64,000 bases of DNA from Hirudinaria manillensis (lineage: Eukaryota; Annelida; Clitellata; Hirudinida; Hirudinidae). The stretch covers positions 4,956,501-5,020,500 of the forward strand of contig CM067527.1 in the NCBI GenBank assembly GCA_034509925.1, written 5' to 3'. The first letter of the stretch is position 1; every line of letters begins with the position of its first letter. Under the pieces are notes generated by a model. That model made no database searches. It saw only the letters and a program-made list of their open reading frames with translations, and was not told where the DNA came from. The position numbers and the translations under genes were made by a program. Below are positions 28,882 through 52,840 of the stretch, one piece after another.

Positions 28882-31800
28882 ACCGTCAGATGGTAGTTAC
28901 TTGCCTGGTTTGTTTAACAAAGAACCAGTAAAGTGCCTTACCTCTTCCCAAACAACTTATTGATTTTGCATGTTAATGCAATATTAAAATACGGTGTTTA
29001 ACCAATTATTAACAAATTGCTGGGCACCACCAATGTAAGCAAAGTAATTGAAATAAAAAAAAATTAACTTGGCCTAAGCAGTAATTTTTAATAAATATTT
29101 TTAAACATCAGCTTGTTCATCAATGTGGACTAATTAAGGAGCTTAATTAATTGTTTGGTTTGATTGATTGATTGATTAAACAAACCAATTGGTCTTGTAT
29201 TGTTGTATCAAAATAATTTTCAGTATAAATTAGAAATTCTAACAAGAAGGATTTTGAATTCTTTGAATGTAAATTCAAATGTGATTTAAGATTAAAAAGG
29301 ATAGCATGATGTTAAACTTAAAAGAAATAGGAATCAATAAGATTTTATGGAGTGCAAAATTTGGAGAAGTAACCGTTCAATGGCAAAGTTATTGTGAAGT
29401 GTTGTTGATGCTGCTGTTGTGGGCACCAAATGTTTGGTGCGATATGTTTTTTTTTGCGCGCGATTTCACTTTTGATTGCAACTTTTGACAAAAAATATTT
29501 TAACAACTTGTTTCCAGAAATGCTTCAAAGTGGTCAAGAATTACATTGAAAATTTATCAACTCTCCTGCAAAAAAACATTAACCTTGTTTCGTGTGGACC
29601 CATACTGGCCTGGCTAGAGGTAAGGGCTAACGTGATGATGATCATGGTGGTGGTGGTGATGATGAAGGTGATGGCAAAAAGTATAATGCTCTGCAAAAGT
29701 TGATTATTCCTACGAAGTAGTTAATTATATTAAGTCATAATTACTCTTGCATCAAACCTTTGTTGGGTTGCCAATCTTATGATCATTATCATAATTACTA
29801 TAAACTAAAGGAGCAGAATATGCTATGAACTTACAAATGGAATTTTGAATTTCAGTCCTATTTGAGCTCCAATTATTTTTAATATTTTACCAATTTAAAT
29901 CTATAGTTTAATGATTTAAGAACAACATTGGTATCCACAACGAGTGCAATCAATTTTTATATAATATAACTATATTCAATATAATCAATAGGCCATTGAT
30001 TCATAATAAGATTCATATAAGTTAGCATGAGTTTCATTACAAAGTATGTTGGATGATTGGAAATGTTTTTGATGCATATTGTGATGATGACAAATTAGAG
30101 CATATTGTTCTTTTTCCAGCAAAGTTAAAAGCAATTGTTGTAGGGCTTACTATTTACAACCGGCTTTGCACGATCGCAAAGCACCTATAAATGGCCTACG
30201 TTGCCTTAATGTTTATGAATGTGGCACTGCATAAACCTAAACATACTTACTGACACTGTATTGGAATCAATCGCAGGTTGACAACAGAGGCAACCACGTA
30301 TCCTTCACGGAAATGGATTCCTCGGTCAACATACCAGCCATCGGAGCTGCTCAGGTCATCAAGCCTTACATCGCACAGTCGTCAGACGAACTCACCTTTG
30401 AGGTTGTGCAGTGATGATGATAATGATAGTGGTGGTGATGATGATAATGTCAATGATGAGGCTAATCGGTAATCGTTAATGCAGGTAGGTGACATCATAT
30501 CCATCATCGAAAAACCACCCCCACATGAAACGACATGGTGGCACGGAAAGAAAGACTTCAAGGTTTCCACGGTTTTTCTACGATGATGACGACGATGATG
30601 ATGATATTGATGATGAAGAATTTAAACATCTACAGCTTTGATGCAATCTTGTTTACTTTTTGGCCGATTATAGTTGCAATATGAGTTTGTTGAATTTCGG
30701 CAATAAGTAATAACAACAATATAATGATACGTAAAATTATAGTAATTATTTTTTAATTCATCATCGATATTTATATTTATTTATTAAGCATATATTGAGT
30801 AATACAAGACTTTCAAGTTATTTTTTTCTTTAAAACAACCTCAGGTCGGATATTTTCCGTCGGAGCACGTGGAGCTGATCACGGTTTCCAGCAAAACACA
30901 GACCGCCGAGAAAATTCATCAACAAGCGATAAAGCCAGGTGATTGTTGCTGAGGACATCATCACTCAAATAATTGCTTTTTGCTGGCCTATGTCGATAAG
31001 GGTTGCAATCTGAAAATTGACAAATTACGGGCGGCGTGACAAACACGTGACGAGTCATTCATATTCATGACTTAATTACTCGTTTGTCATGCAGAACATC
31101 TAAGGACATTCTTTTACTAAGACTAATGAGTCATTCTGAATAATTGAATATATTCTGAATAATTGGCTTCTGATGACTAAGAATATCTGTTGATATAATT
31201 GCTCTAAAACATCAAAATCTAACTAAACAATTTGTTCTTATGGAGGACCAATTATTTTTAGACATTTTCAAATTTCTATGTCGCTCGTCAACGTGACTTT
31301 TCAAGCAATTTAAGGAGATTATAACGATTAAAGTTTTAAATAAAAACTTCAGTTCTGAGGAAAAGGGAGAAGTTCGTCACCTTCTTGCTGTCGTTTTTCT
31401 CTTCCCGACCTAACAAAACGAGTCTGAAGAGGGCAGGAATCGTGAAGGAGAGACTGTTTGGGTGCGACTTGGGTGAACATCTTTCGAACTGCAATGGCGA
31501 TGGTCAGTGTTTAATCTGAAGACGAATTAAGGATGAATTTTAATCTCTAATTTAATTTAATCAATAATCCTTGAAATGGTTGCATAAATTTTGTTAATTA
31601 TTAGGCTTAGCTTATGGTGTCTGCTAATTAATAATTCAAAGACTTGACCTACTTCTGTTGGCTCTACCCACTGACATTTGTGCTGGCATAAAAGACTTTA
31701 GTATATTTAGTATTGCTTCTGATTGGCTGTTCATATGTTTGCTTCAAGTCACCTGAAAGTCCCTCTTAGCAATTTCAGAACCACTTAACATCTTTAGTAA

Positions 31801-34800
31801 TTATTGCTATAATTATTACTATTATTATTATTATTAGTGGTAATAGTATTTTTTTTAAATGTTGGTAGAGCAACATTTCCTAAACTTTGTTTGTTTCATG
31901 GCAAACAGTGCCTGTGATTCTGACGAGTTGTATCAAGTTCATAGAAGAAAGATGCATCACGGATGGTGTGTACAGGTTATCGGGTGCAGTCACCAACGTT
32001 CAGAAGTTGAGGTATGAATTGGAATGTTTTGTTGCATTGTATTGTATGCATTTGTGTTTTTGGTTTGATCCTTTGGCAAATTGCATTATTAAAAAAAGCT
32101 CAATGATAAATGTCATCAAACAAATTATCCAAATTTCTTTGGAGTTTATTTGGATCAATCAAATTTATTTACCAAATATTTATTGCCTCGTGAGCCTTAA
32201 ATATATTCCAGTTTTTATTTATTATTATTATTCATATTATTAATATCATCATTATTATTCAAATAGATTTTCTTTGCACCTCACTATTCTTACAAAGCAT
32301 TTCCAGAATCAACTTTTAAGACATTCAATATATTATGAGTCTAAAGAGGTCTCTTTAAAACCATTGATTGTCTGGAAAAATAACAAAGCGCTGACCATGT
32401 GATGCTGATGAGGATTGTGCTGATGACCTATTGACCTGTCCAGGTGTGAATTCGATGCTGACAAAGTGCCCGACTTGAACTCCCCCGACATCGTTCAAGA
32501 CCTTCACTGCGTTCCGTCACTCATCAAAATGTACTTCAGAGAACTTCCAAATCCGCTGCTCACTCATCAACTCTACGAGAGATTCTTGGTTGGTTTTGTA
32601 GGCCTTTGGTTGACGTCGATTGATTTTCGTCAATCATCGTCGGCGTCAATTGATCTTTACCAACGTCATTATTTTCGTGTCCGAAAAATTATTTTAAAAA
32701 TGGTTTTCTAGGAAGTTCAGGAGCAAAAAGATGGAAACTCTAAGCTGAGGTCATTTGCATGTCTCATGAATCTTCTGCCTCCTCCGCACTACAGGTATTA
32801 TTTCTTTTAATTTTTTATTTCACATTTATTTTTCGAGATTCACCAGAATCAATTATCGACAAATACAAAAGTAATTTTTAAAACTACAACCACTGAACGT
32901 GTTTAAACTGGATTTTAATAAATCTTATAATATATTAGTATTAATAATAATAAATAACGATTTTAATCTCAGAACCGCCAAACTTCTGTTCCTTCACCTG
33001 AACTTCATGGCCTCCAAGCACATGGAAACCTCCATGTCCTCAAGAAACCTGGCCATCATTTGGGCTCCAAACATTCTACAGTCTGTCATTTTTGTACCTT
33101 CACTTTCTATTTTTTCATTGTTTTTTTTTATGTTAGTTGAATTTAAATCTGCATTCAGGCTTTTTGGATAACATTATGTAGGAATATTTAAAACTTTGTA
33201 TTTTAATCTAATAATTTCATCTTTTTTCTACTTTAATTATAGAAACATTTTTGGCAGTTAGTAGTTACTAACTACGCAACAATACTTAACGTTAACGTAA
33301 CAAGTTAATAATAATGTAATACGTTATCGTTACTATTCTGAACATAAATTGCATCAAAACAGACCGAGACAGGAAGACCAGGCATTGAATTTATTAAAAA
33401 AGACGAACATGCAGGCATCAATTGTGGAATGCATCATCACCAATGCTGGAGTCATTTTCAGGGATCTTGAAATCAAACAGGGTCAGTAAATATCCATTTG
33501 TAATCATTTAATACCATTTAATGGAATTGTTGAGTCACTTTTAGTTGGAATTGTTATCTTTAATTTAACCTAATCGATAATTATTATAATTATTATTATT
33601 GAGAACTCGTTATCCTCAATGTTTGAGTTTGCCAAATGTAGTGGACTCCATTAATAGATCAATATGTCTATTTAAACTTTAACTTCATTTTTGAACAAAA
33701 GTGCATCATAAGTTGAATGCAAAAAGATCTATTAAGTTAATTTCTTTCTACGTTTGTTGCTTTTGAAGATTGTCAATTAAGGCACAATTAAGAGTGTTAA
33801 ATGTGATAATTATTAATCACCTAAAATTGATCACATGCTGAGGAGACATAATCTCATTTAGCTGTAAGAAATTGCTTGATTGCTAATGTAATTGTAATTT
33901 TAAATTCTAGCAATAAGCACTTTAAAAAGTAAAAGTCAAAAACCTCTTCTCGGCAGACCCGAAACCCGGTCGTCCGATGTCGTCTGTCAACACCCCTCCG
34001 AAGTTGATTTCCCTCGATGAAGCTCAAAAGATTTTTGGTGGTAGAAACGAGCTTCAGTCCCCTTTCGAGAAAGTTGTTTCCAGGGAGGGTCAACCGCTTC
34101 AAATCCATTCCATCATTAATGTGCCAAAAGGGTTCGTTTGTGCTTTGTTTATGTTCACGATGGATGTTTGTGCTTCGCTACCGCCTTTATTATCGATGAA
34201 TTTATGGAACATAGTTGTCATCTCCTCTTTGAATAACTCCTGAGTCACAAATTTTACAATTTTCTCATGCATTAAGTACGTGCATTAAGAACTCTACATC
34301 ATTAATCGCTCCCTACTCGACGAAATTATGGGTCGTCTACTTTCGACATTTTTAAACGTTTTCGTCGGCAGAATTGCCGTTGCAATTGGAGTTTTAGTGG
34401 AGTGGCGAGGGTTGTGACATTGGAATTTCAATTCATAATTTAATTAGAATCTAGAATATTCTCCCCATTGCTGCAATATGTTGATGCTATTATAAGTGAA
34501 ACTGACACTTTGATAAACTTTGCTGCAGGTTTATTGGTAGAAAGAAGATGGCACCAATGAAGGCAAAGTGGTTTACGAGCTTCCAGGACCTTCCCAGTCT
34601 CGGTTCGTAGTTTGAATATCATGACTAAAACAATCTTTAATCATCTCAATTTTTATTGTTAAGGAACACTTTTTTCTAAACATTACTTTTACATTTTTTA
34701 TAGGGAAGCCAGTTGAGATGACTGATTTCAAAAGGATAGGAAGTTCAAAGAGAGGTGATTAAGTCCATAATAATTTGCTGAGAATAATAGCTCATCCTCA

Positions 34801-36235
34801 GATGATGTTTTTAGATTTGTCATCCCGTCACACCAGGACTTCCCTTGGAGACGTCATCGATTCCCCCAATGACATCGAAGTTTGCAATCCTCTGCGCAAC
34901 TCGGACCCGAACATCATAGAATCCAGTGAGTCTTTGGAGGAGGAGTTTAGATCCAATGAATTCCAAAATGATCTTGAAACGACTGAGAAACAAGACACTA
35001 CAAAGTCTTTACCTTCTCCAAAACCTGATTTGAAATTAGCAAAAGATGATTCGACAAAGACGTGTCTGCCCGAGAACGTGAATTTGAGAGAATCGTCTGA
35101 ACAAAAGCCTGATTCCAAGATTGACAATCAAACAAAAATTAGTGCCAAGAGAGAGCCTGGAATGATGCTGAAGAAGATGGAGAAGTTTCTACAAGGAGAG
35201 ATCATAGAAGAGGAAAGGGAAGTACCGCACGAAGAGGGTTCTAGTGACATAGTTGACAGGGCATCAACGTCGACTTCGTCATGTTCTCAGCAGGAGACGT
35301 TTAAAGATAAAAGTTCAGTTATTATGACCGAACTGACAAAATGGCGAGAAATGAAAATCAAGGAAGCCAATAATCCAGTACCCCAGAGTCCCAATGCCAA
35401 TACCAAGAGTTTCCACAAGACTCTTACTGCTTCACTTTCGCTGAATTTGCCACAAAAATCGGACAAGGTGAGGAGATCCATAGGAAGAGGAAGACAAGAA
35501 GCCTCGGTTTCTCGGGATAACTCGGGAACGCATTCCGTGGACGGCGTCCAACTCGAAAATCCAATAAACGAGCTCAAAAGGTCATCGGATTTGAGGAGTC
35601 GTCAATCTTCCATCGGGTCGAAAAACCAAAACAACAGCAAAATTGATTTCAATCCCCCTCCTGGATGCTGTAGTTCATCTTATGTCGAGAGGGTGGTGCC
35701 CAAACGTGACATCTCTGACAATAAGAACAGTTTTTACCAGTCATACGATTTCGAGCAGAAGCTCAGTTACAGCGGGATTACGCCATCTTCTCTCATCATA
35801 CGCAATCCCCATAAAACCGCCAGTTATTTTCCTGAAGAGCCCGCTTCCGTAAGTCTTTCGTTGTCTTGTGGCGACCTCTTCGTCGCCGACCCGCCCAGTT
35901 ATGGGGCGTTCCTCTCCCCTTCCCCTTCCCCTTCTGTCCTTAAAAGCAACAGCAACGAGACTTTGCCCCAAGGTTCGAGACCACACAAAGGCCGCCAAAT
36001 CTGCCACATTTCGTCCGACCGCCCTTCGTCCCACAAAAAAAGTGTTAAAGTTCCGACCAGCGTTATCGTCGAAGATCTTCAAAGACCATCGATGAATGTT
36101 CAGCATTCCTATCCTACAAATATGCCTCACGTTTCACAGTCTGCACAGGAGAAATATGTCACCGTCATCAATTTGGACTCCACCGAGCAATGTCCTAATG
36201 CGGCGAAATCTGGTTCCACAATAATTATGTTGTGA
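28196..36235 (+). CDS. PX-SH3-RhoGAP protein, ARHGAP32/33 (RICS/TCGAP; insect CdGAPr) family
   Basis: Sixteen exons close in phase to a 1064-aa protein: 28181(ATG 28196)-28336, 28565-28789, 29518-29619, 30277-30402, 30485-30562, 30845-30938, 31353-31502, 31909-32011, 32444-32588, 32712-32794, 32973-33080, 33363-33481, 33957-34131, 34529-34602, 34704-34754 and 34815-36235. A PX-like domain (about residues 35-155, from CAHFHYENV) is followed by SH3 (about 183-238, with DELTFEVGDIISII and TWWHGK) and RhoGAP (about 290-480). The arginine finger is R328 in GVYRLSG and the conserved Asn is N441 in SRNLAIIWAPN. The protein should stimulate GTP hydrolysis by Rho-family GTPases at membranes; vertebrate relatives act at synapses. 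The long Ser-rich tail ends IIML, a possible class II PDZ ligand. Some exons could have alternative partners I cannot see. Confidence 0.93.
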
Positions 36236-36635
36236 ATCTGTGCAACTGCTGAGCAACTTAAATGTGAAATTATTGCCTCTCCAGATGGCTTATCAAAGTG
36301 CACTTAATCCGCGATTTTATCGACAGCGTAAACGGATGTTGTCGTCTGACTATGTTTGCGTTTTTATTTAAATTCGATTGAAATCAAAAAAATGTTCATT
36401 TGTTTCGTATTTATACCTTTGTTTCGGAGACCTCGTTTCTTCTTACGTTAATTTTCAATTTTACCAGATCTGCATTAAAACGTTGGCAAGATGTATGAAA
36501 ATGCTTAAATGTTTGTAAATGGATGTTAGCGGTCGGGAGAGAAATTAGTTATAAATATATATTTTTTGTACCCACCTTCTGAGCTCTTTCGAGTAGTTTC
36601 AATGTATCGCAAACTCAGCTATGAAGATCGTACGC

Positions 36636-36641
36636 AATAAA
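36636..36641 (+). terminator. Polyadenylation signal of the RhoGAP gene
   Basis: AATAAA lies 400 bp after the stop codon in otherwise non-coding sequence, and no nearer canonical signal was noticed. The assignment is by position only. Confidence 0.5.
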
Positions 36642-38047
36642 AGAAAATAATGGCCGTGTTGCTTCACCTCTCTTCGAGTTTCATTGGTTTCGCATTCGTC
36701 GGGAAATAAAATCAATTTCCGCATTAATTTTAAAGTCTTTTCTCGGTCTCTACCTGTACTTTTCCATTATTGCGCTTTCCTAGAATGGGGCAGATGGATC
36801 ATCAACCATCGGTTGCATCGTCAAATTACATGTATGACACACGTTGTATGCATTGCCCATTGTACGACACGGATGGTGGACTGTCGGGCCGGAGATATGG
36901 AATAAGCCCCGTCTTTCCATTTCCATTGGTCTAGCCGGGTTTCGCTCCGTCCTTGAAACATTTAACTTCAGGGAAATGTATTCTCCATATTAAAGTTAAG
37001 TAAAGTAAAGGTTTCTAAGTCCACAGTCAGTCCCTGCCGTCAGCTGAACATTTGGGATTATTTCAATTACAATTTTTTCAATACCATGTCCATTCCTACT
37101 TTCTAATATTACCATAAAGCTTTAAAGTAACATATGCAGACCATGGTCTTTACTTAATTTTAAGTAGAGCAGATACAAAAATCTCAGAGCAGACTCGAAA
37201 TTACAAAATTAAAACGGCAAAATAAGATTTGCGTAGAATCGCAACATAATTACTTCTCGCCAGTAAAAGGGACTTATTGGAATTATTAAACTAGCATTAT
37301 CACTTAAAAAAAAAGCATTTAAGCAACTTATAAATAACTATAATTACTCACAAGCTATATTTGGTTTAAACTACCGTTAAAAACATCGGCTAAATCTCCA
37401 TTAAAACATTATGGAATAATAATAATAATAAGAGGAAGAAGAATAACAGGATGATAATCAAACATAGTTATCATAAATCTCAGCTCAAGTGTTGAACTCA
37501 AAGAGGGGAGCGTGAAAATGTATCAAGAAAGTTGAAGTGTTGAATGATAGGAGGAAGTATTTGTTGACACAGAGATTAACACTTTTATTGTATTTATCTC
37601 ATTTTACGCTCCACCTCGTGATAAGGCGCCGTCTCCTCCGTCAGTCCATCATCCGTTCTTCGAACTCTTTTTTATTTGTCGCTGTTCAAATGTTTACTTC
37701 CAAAAAGACTTAATGCTTGCTAATGTTTACTTTCCGTTAATGTTCTTCCGAACAACAAAGAACCGCTTCTATCAAATCCATGTTTATTTATTCGTAACAT
37801 ATTAATTCGCATGTTTATTCACAATCAATTAATTATTTATGAATCGGCACGGTTTCATCTGACCTCTTCTCTTCATTGGGTGAACTTTCTTCGCCACTTA
37901 TGACGTCATGCTCCTTGTAGCGCTTGACTCGTTGAAAATAATTTTCATTCATAAATTTTAACGTTCATCCCGATTGGTTGACAGGAATTTGTGATCTTCC
38001 GTTGAGATTTGAAACATTTATCTGTTCGACATTTTAACCTCTGAACT
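36642..38047. other. Intergenic / ETS gene upstream region
   Basis: No exon is seen. It includes a short TAA run near 37418 and ordinary AT-rich sequence. The last 200 bp before the ETS start contain a CRE-like palindrome and an inverted CCAAT-like ATTGG at about 37875. Confidence 0.5.
37901..37908. promoter_or_regulatory. CRE-like palindrome TGACGTCA upstream of the ETS gene
   Basis: A perfect TGACGTCA palindrome sits 140 bp before the predicted ETS start codon, near an ATTGG element. This is the consensus of CREB/ATF sites. Function is inferred from position alone. Confidence 0.4.
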
Positions 38048-39669
38048 ATGATCTTTAATTTGAAGAACTCCAGCGAACACCCTGGTGAGAATTATTTTGT
38101 GTTGTAAAACCGTTGAATTGTGATTATTTATTCTAAGTTAAGTTGTTTGGTTGTGTCACTTCCTTCAATGGACGTGAAGTTATTCAAGTTACAGGATACA
38201 TTTTCTGTAAAAAAAAATAATATCTTCATTCTAATTGCAGTTGAAGTTATTGCTGCAAATATGGCAAGATATTATCCTTTTCATAATTCTTATGGAAGCT
38301 TTTATGACGATTCATCTCCTTATGACTTACCTCAAAGTAAGTTTTATTTTATATTTACTCGTATTAAAATAAAAAAAAAAGAAAACGCAATAAAAATCCT
38401 GTCTGACGATTCCAAAGGTCCTCTGGATTGGACTTGCGATGACGTGAAATGGTGGCTCCGATGGGCGATCGTTGAGTTTTCCTTGGATGCTTTTGATGTG
38501 GAGAGGATCAACTTCAGTGGAAGGCAACTCGCTTCCATGAACCAACCATCCTTCTGCACCATTTTCCCAGATTACGTCGGAGATGTTCTTTGGCAGCACC
38601 TTGCTTCCCTCGTCAGACGTGGTTGGCTTTCGATCGTTAATTTGATTGTCGTCATGTCATAATATTTGTTTTGATCGAGCCTGTCACCCTTTTTAACAAG
38701 TAGAAATTGATATCTGAATTTGCTCCATTTCGAAATTAATGTCCTGATTATTTTTAAAGCGAAATATAAAATGGAATGCAAATATTTATCGTTTGTTTTT
38801 GTTTTTTTTACAAGCAAATCCGTCTACTCACGCGACTTCGCACAATTTTCAAATAAAATGCACCGAAACATCGGCACATGGAAACAAGAAAAGCGATCCC
38901 TGGGGATTTCCACATTTCGATACTTCAGGCGTCCAATCCAGGTGTGAGTGTTTTAAATCAATTTATAAGCAAAGTATCTCCTTTATGCGACACAAAAAAA
39001 GTTGACTCTGACTTGGTAATTGCAGGCGATTTCCACGAAGGTTTGCATTCGCCCTGGTTTGCCAATTCCTACGAACAGCCACTCACTTATTGCCATCGAC
39101 CGAATATTCCCACCGAAATCTGTTCAGCTCTAAACTACGGACAGACTAGCAACGACTACCAGCAGAAATTCTCCGCACTTCCAAGCTGCATGTACGAAGC
39201 CTCCTACGGAAGTCTTCCAACCGACAATTCCTCTTTCAATTCGCTCCCTATTCAGGGTTTTGAACGCGTGACTTCGACTTCGGACATAAAAACCATCGTC
39301 TCTCGAAGCGTCGGCCAAGGACCAATACAATTGTGGGAATTCCTTCTCGAACTTTTGCTCGATCCCCGCCTCAGTGACGTCATAGCTTGGACGGGCGACG
39401 GCTGGGAATTCAAACTGATTAACCCCGAAGCTGTTGCTGAACTCTGGGGCAGAAAAAAGTGCAAACCCAGGATGAACTACGAGAAATTAAGCCGCGGATT
39501 GAGATATTACTACGACAAGAAGATCATTATCAAAACGGCAGGCAAAAGATACGTGTACAGGTTCGTTTGTGACATGAGACAGCTCGTTCATTGCAACAGT
39601 CCCCACGAATTGTACTCCAGAAGCAAGATCAATCACAAAAAATCCTTCTACAATGTTTTCGTTCATTAA
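38048..39669 (+). CDS. ETS-family transcription factor, ETS1/2/Pointed type
   Basis: Five exons close in phase to 369 aa: 38048-38084, 38241-38336, 38418-38621, 38815-38943 and 39026-39669. The PNT/SAM domain fills exon 3 (residues 45-112; [20 protein letters not shown], then [13 protein letters not shown]), as in ETS1/2. The ETS winged helix starts at residue 254 ([19 protein letters not shown]) and includes [11 protein letters not shown], recognition helix [17 protein letters not shown] with both DNA-contacting arginines, and [11 protein letters not shown]. The combination [15 protein letters not shown] plus RGLRYYYDK distinguishes ETS1/2/Pointed from GABPA, ERG and ELF. No ETS1-type TP MAPK site is obvious before the PNT domain. 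The start ATG is in phase with exon 2 and its donor CCTG|GTGAG is good, but a different first exon is possible. AATAAA overlaps the stop codon and recurs at 39686. Confidence 0.92.
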
Positions 39670-40275
39670 TAAATTCCATTAAAATAATAAAAACATTTAA
39701 AACCTAAACATTTCTTAATCGCTCCTTGAAATTATTTGCTTCTCGCCAATGAGTGCCAATCATTGGATTTCCAACTCTCATCAGAGTTGGGTAAACACGT
39801 GACTCACTTCATTCTGGAGCAAATGCACTTGAAAGTTAAAAATCAGCTGATTGTACCACGAAACAGGATTTAAGGGGGGTTCTCTCAACATTCCTTGTTC
39901 TGAAAGCAAACAGTGTCCCAGTTTCTTCATTGCATGCTTACGCTTCAAGCAACCGATCGATCCTATGTATCTTATGTATGTCTTACTTTTGCATGTTTAG
40001 TTGCATATTCATGAAATCCATAGACCCACTTGGTGAATGATTAAAATATTCACTAAATTGACATTTATGACATTTTCTTGCCAATCAATCTCAATGGTAT
40101 AAGGAGGTTGAAATGATGATAACGAACAATAGTGATAACATCAATTTATCAATAAAACTGACCCAAACCCCAGATTTAAATATTTAAATATTTAGTTTGA
40201 CCTATTCATACTTAAATAACCAAATAATCGAAAAACTTAAAAATGACTTAAAACCGATTTAATAATAAAACCACT
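39670..40275. other. Convergent intergenic spacer between ETS and RSPH10B-like genes
   Basis: Short spacer between the 3-prime ends of two convergent genes. It holds an AATAAA for the ETS gene at 39686-39691; no other feature was noticed. Confidence 0.6.
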
Positions 40276-50535
<10,260 letters not shown>

Positions 50536-50860
50536 CTTCGAAGTAGTTTCTATGGTGACATACGAAATGAATCAAAAGTTAATCGCGTTTATAAAAATTA
50601 CATTTAATTAAATATTTACTCAAGCCAATCTAGTTCAGAACTAAAATGAGGAAATAATACTTTAGAAATCTGTAACAAGCTGACCCCAAATATAAAATTA
50701 AAGAACGAAAGCTCTGTGGAACATCAAAGAAATTTCCTTATTATGTATTGTAAGAAAAAAATTATAATGTATATTAGAATGTGCTCAAAAAGACTTTTTT
50801 TTTTAATTAAATGAATTTTTAAATTTCTCACATCTAACTCTGCAATTATCTGAGTAAATA

Positions 50861-51215
50861 ATGGTTAGCTCTCGGCAAAATTTGTCAAAAGCACGCTTTG
50901 AGACCGCTGAACTGTTTGACGATCATAATTACCTGATCAACATGAACTTCTCGAGTGCATTAGGTGTGATGCCAATATCGAATTACAGGTAAATATTGAA
51001 AATATAATTGAAATGAAAGTTTATGCTTGGTTGAACGCAGAAATTGCTTATTGCTTTGGGAGATATTTCTCACAGCACGATATCGTGATAATGACAAGTT
51101 CAAGAGTTCTCAGTCTTCTCAAGTGAAGTTATATTTATAATCTGCAGGTTCTCAAACAGCAATAATTTAATTCAAGTGTTGAGAAGTTTAAGTAATAAAT
51201 TCAACTATGGATCCT
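50861..51215 (+). CDS. Small spliced upstream ORF overlapping the Kir start codon
   Basis: ATG at 50861 opens MVSSRQNLSKARFETAELFD, running to a good donor (TTACAG|GTAAAT) at 50988. An acceptor at 51147 (TAATCTGCAG) continues in phase to a stop at 51213-51215, giving 65 residues. The stop overlaps the Kir start region (ATGGATCCTAA; Kir ATG at 51207) in another frame. It could be a regulatory upstream ORF on the Kir mRNA or part of a bicistronic transcript. No family was recognised, and the splice is inferred from signals only. Confidence 0.4.
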
Positions 51216-52747
51216 AAACCTGACACCGTCGGTAAAAAGAAAAGGTTTTCTGTTGTGCAGATAAAGCCTAAACCGGAGGAACCGATTTTGAAACTCTCCT
51301 TGAGTGATGATCAAGCAACAGAACTCATAAGAAAAGTTTCTGTGGTTAATACAAGTGAGCAGAACAAAGTATTAACTCAAATCAAGATCAATGATGAAGG
51401 CAGTTTATGCAGACATAAGCCGACTAAATTGAAAGACTTTAAACTTTCTCTGTCAAATTCTGAATCGAGGCATCTGAAGTCTGAGGAATCTCATAAATTG
51501 ATTTCTATAGAAGAAGAACGTCAAAACGAAAACAGTTCTCTATATACGAAACGACTCGTAGAAAAGAATGGAACATGCAATGTGATTCCCAGATCTTCTA
51601 AGAGACATAGGTTCCTGAATGACTTTTACACTACTCTTTCGGACCTCAAATGGCGATATTGTCTGCTACTCTCGATAGCGGCGAATGTCTCAACGTGGAC
51701 GTTATTTGCCATGATTTATTATGTTATCATATCGATCCATCAGGATATAAGTAATCATGATAATCCAGAATGGGACTCCTGCATTCTAAACGTGAATAGT
51801 TTCATAACATGCTTCCTGTTTTCCATTGAAACCCAACATACAATCGGTTACGGATTCAGAGCCATAAAAGATAATTGTCCATCAGCAATTGTTGTCTGGA
51901 ATCTGCAATCTTATGTTGCCATAATGATAAGCAGTCTTTTTTGCGGCTTGATTGTCTTGAAAATCATGAGCCCTCAATACAGGTCAAAACTCATAAGGTT
52001 TAGCCGTCAGGCAGTTATATCTTTTAACAACGGTGTCCCAAGTTTTATTTTTAGAGTGATCGACTTTAAAGAATCGAACCTCGTAAATTGCAACGTCAAA
52101 GCTGTTCTGATCAGAGACCACGTGACGAAGGAAGGAGAGTTTATTCCGTTTTACAATAGAAGCCTCACTTTGAACATCGAAGAAACCGTTAGTAGCGACC
52201 TGTTTTTGGCTTGGCCCGTTAATGTTATTCATGTCATCGATAGCCAAAGTCCCCTCTTTGGTTTGACGCCGAAAGAACTTCAGGAGGAATACCTGGAAGT
52301 TATTGTGATACTTGAAGGAGTTGTGGAGAACAGCGGTAAACTAATGCAGGTTTGTAAATAACCTTATTACGTTCTATTAAATTCACGACAGAAAATAGAC
52401 ATTTTTATCTCAGTCAATCTGTTAATTTGGATTTGGATTAAATTTCATTCGTCATAGGAGTTTGTTTGAAAATTACTTAATTTATTTTTATAAATATTCG
52501 AGCGTTCACCTTTGTCCTCGTTGGAATGTTTATAAGAACTTTTAATTATTATTTCCAGAAGATCATAAGTTTAGAAGTTCTGTTCTTAAATATTTATTAA
52601 CTTTTAATTAATGAGCGACAAAAAGAAATGGATTTATTGTTTGTCAAGTTGTTTTGAATTTCACTAATTTAACAAATTAAATTAGAAAATTAGGCAGAAT
52701 TTTGAGGATGACGTTTTAAATTATAATTTTGGGTCTACTTATTCGAC

Positions 52748-52840
<93 letters not shown>

